A DNA stretch of 50,154 nucleotides from the NCBI GenBank assembly GCA_947168525.1, contig CAMVMG010000015.1, forward strand, positions 1 to 50,154, read 5' to 3'. The stretch's first letter is position 1. The number at the start of each line of letters is the position of its first letter. The position numbers and the translations under genes are program-made. The notes beneath the pieces were generated by a model. It was not told the DNA's origin. It was given only the letters and a program-made list of their open reading frames with translations, and searched no databases. The stretch is from an uncultured Bacteroidales bacterium. Its GTDB lineage: Bacteria > Bacteroidota > Bacteroidia > Bacteroidales > UBA932. Positions 25,120-31,564 of the stretch are shown here, in pieces.

Positions 25120-25141
25120 ATAGAAATAGAAAAAGAGAATT

Positions 25142-26134
25142 ATGATAGTTGCAGTAGTAGGAGCCACCGGCCTTATCGGCTCCAAGATGTTGGATGTGTT
25201 GGAAGAAAGACAATTCCCAGTTACAGAATTACTTCCGGTTGCGTCGTCGCGCTCCTGGGGGAAGAAAGTCACTTTCCAGGGAAAAGAGTGGACGGTGATG
25301 AGTGCCGACCAGGCCATTGCCCGTAAACCCGTCCTGGCCATCTTCAGCGCCGGCGGTTCCGCATCGGCCGAGTTGGCCCCGAAGTTTGCGGCCATCGGCT
25401 GTTATGTAGTAGACAACTCCTCCTACTGGCGCATGGATCCCTCCGTTCCCCTGGTGGTTCCGGAGATCAATGCCGATGTTCTCACGCCCCAGGACCACAT
25501 CATCGCTAACCCCAACTGCTCCACCATTCAGATGGTGATGTGCCTGGCGCCACTTCACAAGGCCTATGGCATCAAACGCATTGTGGTGAGCACCTATCAG
25601 AGCGTCACCGGCGCCGGGCAGAAAGGACTTTCCCAGATGGAGGCGGAACGTGCGGGCGGCTCCGGCGACAAATTCCCGTATCCCATCGACATGAACGTGA
25701 TTCCGCATATCGATTCCTTCCTGCCGGACGGCTATACCAAGGAAGAGATCAAGATGGTGAACGAGACACGCAAGATCCTGCGGGACCCTTCCATTGCCGT
25801 ATCGGCCACCACGGTGCGCGTGCCGGTGAAGGGAGGCCACTCAGAGAGCGTGAACATTGAGTTCCGCGGGCCATACGACGTGGCGGAGGCCCGTCGGCTC
25901 ATGGCCGGCATGCCCGGCGTGGTAGTGCAGGACGACCCTGAGCACAACGTGTATCCGATGCCGCTCTATGCCTGGGGCAAGGACGAGGTGTTCGTGGGCC
26001 GCATCCGCCGGGACCCTTCCGTGGAGAACGGCCTGAACCTGTGGTGCGTCAGCGACAATGCCCGCAAGGGTGCGGCTACCAACGCCGTACAGATTGCCCA
26101 GGTGCTGCTGCAAAACGGCTGGATAAAGGCGTGA
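25142..26134 (+). CDS. asd: Aspartate-semialdehyde dehydrogenase
   Basis: Asd reduces aspartyl phosphate to aspartate semialdehyde with NADPH, feeding both the DAP branch (dapA) and the homoserine branch (thrA). The 330-aa protein has the N-terminal Rossmann motif VVGATGLIG, the catalytic Cys126 in IANPNCSTIQ, SVTGAGQKG, and VKGGHSES with the acid/base His. It is preceded by the family E hairpins and followed after seven bases by the dapE-like gene. Confidence 0.97.
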   Translation: MIVAVVGATGLIGSKMLDVLEERQFPVTELLPVASSRSWGKKVTFQGKEWTVMSADQAIARKPVLAIFSAGGSASAELAPKFAAIGCYVVDNSSYWRMDPSVPLVVPEINADVLTPQDHIIANPNCSTIQMVMCLAPLHKAYGIKRIVVSTYQSVTGAGQKGLSQMEAERAGGSGDKFPYPIDMNVIPHIDSFLPDGYTKEEIKMVNETRKILRDPSIAVSATTVRVPVKGGHSESVNIEFRGPYDVAEARRLMAGMPGVVVQDDPEHNVYPMPLYAWGKDEVFVGRIRRDPSVENGLNLWCVSDNARKGAATNAVQIAQVLLQNGWIKA

Positions 26135-26141
26135 TACCCTT

Positions 26142-27248
26142 ATGGATTGGCAATTCTTTCATAGTCTGTTGCAGATAGATTCCACTTCCGGAAAGGAGCG
26201 GAAGGTGGCTGAATGGTTGGCACAACGCCTTCTGGAAGACTGCCCCGGGGCACCGCGGCTGGAGCGGCAGGAGGTGGGTGACGGAACCCTGAACCTGTTC
26301 CTGCAGTGGGGAACGCCCAAGGTGGTGTTCTGCTCCCACATGGACACGGTACCGCCCTACATTCCGCCAGTCATGCCAGGCTTCGACCGGGCATCTGATG
26401 CTACCATTTCCGGCCGGGGAAGTTGCGATGCCAAGGGGCAGATATTCTCCTTGTACACGGCCTGTTGCCGGTTGGCGCAGCAGGGATGCCCGGACTTCGG
26501 CCTGCTGCTGCTGGCAGGGGAGGAAACCGGCTCCTGGGGCGCCAAGGCTTTTTCCAAAACAGGATTCCAGGCGCCGTTCCTGATTATCGGCGAACCCACG
26601 GAGAACAAGATGGTGTCGGCCTCGAAGGGCACCAAGTCGTACAATCTTACATTCAGGGGAGAGGCGTTTCATTCCGGCTATCCGCAGTATGGGGTGAGCG
26701 CCGTGGCTCTGTTTAACGAGTTCTATAACGCGCTCAAGGCTAAGGATTTCGGCCTGGATCCGGAGCTCGGGGAAACCACCTGGAACGTGGGCCTTCTGCG
26801 TAGCGACAATCCGCAGAACATCCTGTCGCCGGAGCTCACCTGCCGGCTGTATTTCCGGACCACCTTCGTCTCTCACCAGCTGGTACAGGACTGGATGGCC
26901 GACGCAGCGAACGGGAAAGGACTTCCCGGAGCATTTTCCCGTACAGGGTCGCGAAACGATGCGGAGGAAAATCCCTTCCCGCTCACTGTAACCCCCAACG
27001 GTAGCGGAGACCAGCCGGCGCACTACGTGACGCTGCCCGGGTTCCCGAGCGCTCCGGTGGCTTTTGGCAGTGATGCCCCGCACCTCACGGGCTTCGGCCA
27101 CAAGATCATCTGCGGGCCCGGCTCCATCCGTCACGCGCACCGCGACGACGAGCAGGTCCTGGTGGCCGACCTGGAGACCGCCGTGGAGCAGTATGTCCGG
27201 ATGTACCATTGTCTGGTGGAGCCTAACCACCTGACAATCAGTGTTTAA
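26142..27248 (+). CDS. M20-family deacylase, probable succinyl-DAP desuccinylase (DapE/ArgE-like), with palindromic inserts
   Basis: M20 metal-site motifs are present: His66 and Asp68 in SHMDTVPP, Asp96 in GRGSCDAKGQ, Glu127-Glu128 in LAGEETG, IIGEPTENK, and a late His in SIRHAHRDDE. The sequence is near the ArgE/DapE border. Its place between asd and dapB, with dapD upstream, supports succinyl-DAP desuccinylase, although acetylornithine or acetylcitrulline deacetylase is possible. A family C palindrome encodes VMPGFDRASD just before the metal-site motif GRGSCDAKG. A family A element encodes AFSRTGSRNDAEE near residues 257-280. The last ten codons overlap the left arm of the family D element. 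Confidence 0.85.
   Translation: MDWQFFHSLLQIDSTSGKERKVAEWLAQRLLEDCPGAPRLERQEVGDGTLNLFLQWGTPKVVFCSHMDTVPPYIPPVMPGFDRASDATISGRGSCDAKGQIFSLYTACCRLAQQGCPDFGLLLLAGEETGSWGAKAFSKTGFQAPFLIIGEPTENKMVSASKGTKSYNLTFRGEAFHSGYPQYGVSAVALFNEFYNALKAKDFGLDPELGETTWNVGLLRSDNPQNILSPELTCRLYFRTTFVSHQLVQDWMADAANGKGLPGAFSRTGSRNDAEENPFPLTVTPNGSGDQPAHYVTLPGFPSAPVAFGSDAPHLTGFGHKIICGPGSIRHAHRDDEQVLVADLETAVEQYVRMYHCLVEPNHLTISV
26370..26395. repeat. Family C short palindrome inside the dapE-like gene
   Basis: GTCATGCCAGG...CCGGGCATCT has inverted ends with one mismatch. It falls where M20 enzymes normally have a short variable loop between HMDTVPP and GRG-CDAKG, so the insertion is tolerated. Confidence 0.55.
26912..26982. 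repeat. Family A palindromic element inside the dapE-like gene (diverged copy)
   Basis: The core (26932-26961) is the reverse complement of the murB/dapF core with four base changes. The arms are related to the murB arms but pair imperfectly (GGGAAAGGACTTCC against GGAAAATCCCTTCCC), which suggests an older insertion. The element remains in frame. Confidence 0.75.
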
Positions 27249-27323
27249 CGTGAAGCTCCTGTGTGTCCGGAGACGCACAGGGACATATATTAAAGAGTTT
27301 ATAAACAATTAATTAGCCTCCAC
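27216..27323. repeat. Nested inverted-repeat element, family D copy 2 (about 108 nt)
   Basis: The outer arms GTGGAGCCTAA (27216-27226) and TTAGCCTCCAC (27313-27323) pair with one mismatch. The inner hairpin CTCCTGTGTGTCCGGAGACG... shares most of its bases with copy 1 at 440-473. The left arm lies in the 3' end of the dapE-like gene and the right arm ends seven bases before the dapB ATG, so the element is the dapB leader. Confidence 0.7.
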
Positions 27324-27330
27324 GGGAACT

Positions 27331-27993
27331 ATGATCAAGGTCATCATCAGTGGCTACGGAAAGATGGGCCACATGGTAGAAAAAGAACTGCAAAGGAGAG
27401 GCATCCCGCTGGTGGAGGCCAGCGAGGATATTACGGCAACGGACCCGGCGGTGGCCGCCGAGTGCGTGTGCATCGACTTCACCACGCCGGATGCCTTCCG
27501 GGCCAATTACCACTTCATTGCCAAGCACTTCCGGGCGGCTGTCATCGGAACAACCGGCTGGAACGATATTCGGGCCGATGTTTTCCGTGCCTTCGAAGAA
27601 GCAGGCACGCCGCTGATCTACGCGTCCAACTTCTCGTTGGGGGTGAACGCCCTTTTCGCCGCTGTGAAAAAGGCCTGCGAACTGCTCAAGGGCGCCGGGT
27701 ATACGCCCGAAATAGAGGAAATCCATCACATCCACAAGCTGGACGCCCCTTCCGGAACGGCCAAAACCCTGGGCCAGCTGGTGGAACAAAGTCTGGGCGA
27801 AACGCCGGAGATCACTTCTGTCCGAGAGGGAGAAGTCCCTGGCATTCACACGCTTACGCTCGCATCGGCCTGCGACGAAATAACCCTCCGGCATGAGGCT
27901 TTCTCACGGGAGGGTTTTGCAAAGGGAGCCGTGGTGGCCGCCACCCTTACGGAAGGGCTTACGGGCATCCACGAATTCAGCGAGCTGCTATAA
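27331..27993 (+). CDS. dapB: 4-hydroxy-tetrahydrodipicolinate reductase
   Basis: DapB reduces the DapA product to tetrahydrodipicolinate with NAD(P)H. The 220-aa protein is shorter than the E. coli enzyme (273 aa). It keeps the Rossmann motif ISGYGKMGHMV, GTTGWN, SNFSLGVN and the catalytic segment IEEIHHIHKLDAPSGTAKTL, whose HH and K-x-D-x-P-S-G-T residues bind substrate. It follows a palindromic leader rather than a standard promoter. It converges on the rubrerythrin gene, seven bases away. Confidence 0.95.
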   Translation: MIKVIISGYGKMGHMVEKELQRRGIPLVEASEDITATDPAVAAECVCIDFTTPDAFRANYHFIAKHFRAAVIGTTGWNDIRADVFRAFEEAGTPLIYASNFSLGVNALFAAVKKACELLKGAGYTPEIEEIHHIHKLDAPSGTAKTLGQLVEQSLGETPEITSVREGEVPGIHTLTLASACDEITLRHEAFSREGFAKGAVVAATLTEGLTGIHEFSELL

Positions 27994-28000
27994 CAACAGA

Positions 28001-28543
28001 CTAATAGTTCTCTGCCTTGAGCTCGAAATAGCTCTTGGGATGTGCGCAAACAGGGCACATCTCGGGGGCTTTCTTGCCGACGACGATGTGGCCGCAGTTG
28101 GAGCACTGCCAGATGCAGTCTCCGTCGCGGGAGAACACGATTTCTTTTTGGACGTTGTCAAGCAGCTTGCGGTAGCGGGCTTCGTGCTCTTTCTCGATGG
28201 CGCCCACCATGCGGAACTTGGCGGCGATTTCACGGAAGCCTTCTTCTTCCGCCTCGCGGGCCATGCGGTCGTACATGTCGGTCCATTCGTAGTTCTCGCC
28301 TTCTGCCGCGGCTTTCAGGTTCTCTGCCGTGGTGGGGATGGCGCCGCCGCACAGATATTTGAACCAGATTTCTGCATGCTCTTTTTCGTTGGCAGCTGTT
28401 TCTTCAAATATCTTGGAAATTTGCACATAGCCTTCCTTCTTGGCCTTGGAGGCGAAGTAGGTGTACTTGTTACGGGCCTGGGATTCACCGGCGAAAGCCT
28501 CCTGGAGGTTTTGCTCGGTCTTGGTTCCTTTGAGTTCTTTCAT
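28001..28543 (-). CDS. Rubrerythrin
   Basis: This is a non-haem di-iron peroxidase that removes hydrogen peroxide in anaerobes. The 180-aa protein has a ferritin-like four-helix domain with iron ligands in [29 protein letters not shown], and [19 protein letters not shown]-terminal rubredoxin domain carries two CxxC pairs (CSNCGH and CPVCAH) for a single Fe(Cys)4 centre. It suggests an anaerobic or microaerophilic host. It is monocistronic with its own promoter. Confidence 0.96.
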   Translation of the reverse strand: MKELKGTKTEQNLQEAFAGESQARNKYTYFASKAKKEGYVQISKIFEETAANEKEHAEIWFKYLCGGAIPTTAENLKAAAEGENYEWTDMYDRMAREAEEEGFREIAAKFRMVGAIEKEHEARYRKLLDNVQKEIVFSRDGDCIWQCSNCGHIVVGKKAPEMCPVCAHPKSYFELKAENY

Positions 28544-28568
28544 ATATCCAGTAATTGTTGTGATTTAA

Positions 28569-28576
28569 CAAAGATA
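28569..28576 (-). promoter_or_regulatory. Minus-7 box for the rubrerythrin gene
   Basis: TATCTTTG on the minus strand, 25 bases before the ATG at 28543. Confidence 0.6.
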
Positions 28577-28631
28577 GCAATATTTTTGGAATAGACGCAA
28601 GTCTGCGTGATTTTGTCAGACAAATAATTGC

Positions 28632-28639
28632 TACCTTTG
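28632..28639 (+). promoter_or_regulatory. Minus-7 box for thrA
   Basis: TACCTTTG ends seven bases before the thrA ATG. A TTTG at 28612-28615 is 16 bases upstream, a bit closer than usual. Confidence 0.55.
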
Positions 28640-28646
28640 CAACAAT

Positions 28647-30716
28647 ATGTATAGAGTACTCAAATTCGGCGGTTCGTCCGTGGCGTCGGCCACCCAGATG
28701 TCCCGCGTATTGGATATTGTGGCGTATGAGGCTGTGAAAGGCCATGTGGTGCTGGTGTCCAGCGCCATCAGCGGCTGCACGGACGCACTTTTACAGATTG
28801 CCGGCGGAGACCCTGCCCCTGTGGAGGAACTCCGCAGGCGCCACCGGGAGATTGTTGTCCGCCTGTTCACCGGCATCGAGCGGGAAAGCGCACAGGAGCG
28901 CCTGGACGCGCTTTTCGAAGAAATGCTGCGCGCCCCCGCAGAAGAAAAAGTCACCTACGGGGAACTGTTTTCCACCTGCATCCTCGCCGCCAAGCTGGAG
29001 GCCGACGGCTACCGCACCCTGTGGCTGGACTCCCGCCGCCTCATCATCAAGGGCAACAAAGGGCTCACTTACCGGAATATCGCCGCCGCCGTAGAAGGTG
29101 GAAAGGCCGATATCTTCGTAGCGCCTGGCTTCATTTGCGGCACCCCGGAAGGCGGGGTGAGCACCCTGGGCCGCGGCGGGTCGGACTACAGTGCCGCCCT
29201 GTACGCCGCCGCCCTGCAGGCGGATTCCCTGCAGATCTGGACGGATGTCCCCGGCATCATGACGGCCAATCCCAGGCAGGTCTCCCGTGCCCGTACCATT
29301 CCGGAAATGACCTATGAGGCTGCCCTTCAAATGGCCTCGCACGGGGCCAAAGTACTCTATGCCCCCACCGTGGCGCCGGCCATGGAGGCGGGTATCGCTA
29401 TCGAAATCAAGAACACTTTCCACCCGGACGGCGGCAAAACTGTCATTTCCGGCAATGCCCGCCCCTCCGGTACGGTGGGCATCGCTTCCCGGGAGAATGG
29501 AAGTATGATGGAAATCTGCGTGGTGGGCTGTTCCCGCGAGACCGACGCCCTGCGGGCCCTGACCACCGCCGGCATCGCTCCGCTCCGCTTCTGGACAGAG
29601 GAGGGGAACCTCCTGCTCACCGTGCGCCCCGCTGTGGAAGTCCCCGCTCTGATGGCCCTCCACCGGACTTTTTTCGAGACTTTGCCGGTGAGCCGGGTGA
29701 ACCTGTTCGTGGCCGGATATGGCGCTGTGGGGAAGGAACTGGTCCGGATGGTGGAAGAAACCGCTTCGGCCGTTGCGCTGCGGACGGGAAAAGCCCTTCG
29801 TGTGGTGGGAATCGCCAATTCAAGGCACTATTCCATCGACTTGGGCGGAAATCCCGGAACGCCTGCGAAAGAAGGCGATTACATTGACGCCGTTTGCGCC
29901 GTGGCTCCCAAAGGCTCCGTGTTCGTTGACTGCACCAACAGCGAAACGCTCTATCAGCGCTATCCACAGCTGTTTGCCGCCGGGCTCAACGTGGTGTCTT
30001 CCAACCGGCGCTCGTTTGCCGTTCCATATGTGACTTATGCGTCGCTGCATGCATCGGCCCGTGAAAACGGCACCTTCTTCCGCTACGAGACCACCGTGGG
30101 CGCCGCCCTGCCCATCCTGGAATCCATTTCCCGGGGGGCCAACAGCCTGGACGAGGTCCTGTCTATCGAAGCGGTGGTGTCCTGCACCCTGAACCAGATT
30201 CTGGGCGACTACCGTCCCGGCGGAGAAACCTTTGCTACCCTGGTGCGGAAAGCGCAGGAAGCGGGCCTTACCGAGCCCGACCCGCGCCTGGACCTGGGCG
30301 GACGGGATGCGCTGCGGAAACTGCTCATCCTGGCCCGGGAAGCCGGGGTGCGGCTGGAAGAGGATGATGTCCAGGTGGTTCCCGTCATTCCCGCAGCGTT
30401 GTTCGACGTTCCCCTGGACCGCTTCTACGAAGACCTCGAAGTATTTGAGTCCGGTTTTGCCGATGCAACCCGCGCCGCCGAGTCGCAGGGCTTCCGGCGC
30501 CGCTTCGTGGCCTCGCTGGAAAAGACGGCGGATGGCTACCGCGCCGGCATCGGCCTCAAGAATGTGGCACCCGTGCACCCGGCCTACCATCTCCGCGGAA
30601 CGGAGAACGCCATCATTGTGCGCAGTGCCTTCCATCCCTATCCGCTAGTAATCCAGGGCCCCGGTGAAGGTGCCCGTGAGGCCGCCAGCAGCATCCTTAA
30701 CGATATTTTGCGATAA
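28647..30716 (+). CDS. thrA: Bifunctional aspartokinase/homoserine dehydrogenase with reduced regulatory region
   Basis: The N-terminal aspartokinase (about residues 1-280) has KFGGSSVA, GGVSTLGRGGSDYSAA and WTDVPGIMTANPR. The C-terminal homoserine dehydrogenase (about 351-689) has VAGYGAVGKEL and NRRSFAVPY...FFRYETTVGAALPI. It supplies aspartyl phosphate to asd and makes homoserine for threonine and methionine. At 689 aa it is well short of E. coli ThrA (820). The shortfall lies mainly in the linker between catalytic domains, about 70 rather than about 160 residues, which leaves room for one ACT-like unit (MEICVVGCSRETDALRALTTAGI). Feedback control is probably altered. Confidence 0.93.
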   Translation: MYRVLKFGGSSVASATQMSRVLDIVAYEAVKGHVVLVSSAISGCTDALLQIAGGDPAPVEELRRRHREIVVRLFTGIERESAQERLDALFEEMLRAPAEEKVTYGELFSTCILAAKLEADGYRTLWLDSRRLIIKGNKGLTYRNIAAAVEGGKADIFVAPGFICGTPEGGVSTLGRGGSDYSAALYAAALQADSLQIWTDVPGIMTANPRQVSRARTIPEMTYEAALQMASHGAKVLYAPTVAPAMEAGIAIEIKNTFHPDGGKTVISGNARPSGTVGIASRENGSMMEICVVGCSRETDALRALTTAGIAPLRFWTEEGNLLLTVRPAVEVPALMALHRTFFETLPVSRVNLFVAGYGAVGKELVRMVEETASAVALRTGKALRVVGIANSRHYSIDLGGNPGTPAKEGDYIDAVCAVAPKGSVFVDCTNSETLYQRYPQLFAAGLNVVSSNRRSFAVPYVTYASLHASARENGTFFRYETTVGAALPILESISRGANSLDEVLSIEAVVSCTLNQILGDYRPGGETFATLVRKAQEAGLTEPDPRLDLGGRDALRKLLILAREAGVRLEEDDVQVVPVIPAALFDVPLDRFYEDLEVFESGFADATRAAESQGFRRRFVASLEKTADGYRAGIGLKNVAPVHPAYHLRGTENAIIVRSAFHPYPLVIQGPGEGAREAASSILNDILR

Positions 30717-30722
30717 AATCGT

Positions 30723-30730
30723 TATCTTTG
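30723..30730 (+). promoter_or_regulatory. Minus-7 box for cdaA
   Basis: TATCTTTG lies seven bases after the thrA stop and ends six bases before the cdaA ATG, giving a nearly leaderless mRNA. Confidence 0.55.
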
Positions 30731-30736
30731 CAAACT

Positions 30737-31564
30737 ATGATTCAAACCCTGGGCATATTCGGCTTCCTCAGCTTCGGGTGGGCAGATTTGCTGGACATCC
30801 TGATGGTGGCCGGCATCATCTATTTCCTCATCCGTAGCATCCGGGGAGACGCTACCGTGCTCAACATCGTGCTGGTACTGGTGGTGCTGCTGGTGCTGCA
30901 GGCCGTGGTGAGCGCTCTGGATATGCGCATGATGACAGCCCTCCTGAACACCCTGCTGGATGTGGGTGTGCTGGCCGTGATCATTATCTTCCAGCCGGAA
31001 ATCCGGCATCTGATCAACCGCCTGGCGGTTACTTCCGGCCTGGCCCGTCGCACCGGAGACCTGTTCAACCGCATGTTGGGCATCAAAGAGGAGAAAATGG
31101 GTTCCCGCTCGGTGGTGGAACTCTCAGAGGCCGTTCGCGCCATGTCTGCCGAACATACCGGGGCGCTCATCGTCCTGCAGAAAAAAACCTCACTGGACGA
31201 GTACATCGCCACGGGAGACCGTTTCGCCGCAGAAATCAACCGCCGCCTGGTGATGAATATCTTCTTCAAGAACTCCCCCCTGCACGACGGCGCCATGATC
31301 ATCCGCGGAGACCAGATTATCGCCGCCCGCTGCCAGCTTCCCATGACGGACCGCACGGATGTGCCGGCCCATTACGGGATGCGGCACAGGGCTGCTATCG
31401 GCATCACCGAGAATTCCGATGCCGATGTAGTGGTGGTCTCGGAAGAGACCGGCACCATTTCTTTCGCGCACGCCGGCGAAATCCAAACCGTGAAAGACCT
31501 CAGGGAGTTGCGCTCGCTGGTGGGCGAATCCCTGGGCGGCAGTGAAAAGGAGGATGCGGAATGA
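30737..31564 (+). CDS. cdaA: Diadenylate cyclase (membrane CdaA type)
   Basis: The enzyme makes cyclic di-AMP from two ATP. The 275-aa protein has hydrophobic N-terminal helices (LLDILMVAGIIYFLI; TVLNIVLVLVVLLVLQAVVSA; LLDVGVLAVIIIF) followed by the DAC domain with NSPLHDGAMIIRGDQI (DGA motif) and GMRHRAAIGITENSDADVVVVSEETG (RHR motif). In Bacteroidota c-di-AMP is linked to osmotic and cell-wall balance, which suits the peptidoglycan genes in this window. The ATG at 30737 was chosen over a TTG that overlaps the promoter. It overlaps mutS2 by four bases (ATGA). Confidence 0.95.
   Translation: MIQTLGIFGFLSFGWADLLDILMVAGIIYFLIRSIRGDATVLNIVLVLVVLLVLQAVVSALDMRMMTALLNTLLDVGVLAVIIIFQPEIRHLINRLAVTSGLARRTGDLFNRMLGIKEEKMGSRSVVELSEAVRAMSAEHTGALIVLQKKTSLDEYIATGDRFAAEINRRLVMNIFFKNSPLHDGAMIIRGDQIIAARCQLPMTDRTDVPAHYGMRHRAAIGITENSDADVVVVSEETGTISFAHAGEIQTVKDLRELRSLVGESLGGSEKEDAE

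Noticed and set aside
30370..30420. GTCATTCCCG-like string in thrA as a further family C element
   Set aside because: The matching right half (CCGGGAATC) is missing and the encoded residues fit ordinary homoserine dehydrogenase sequence.
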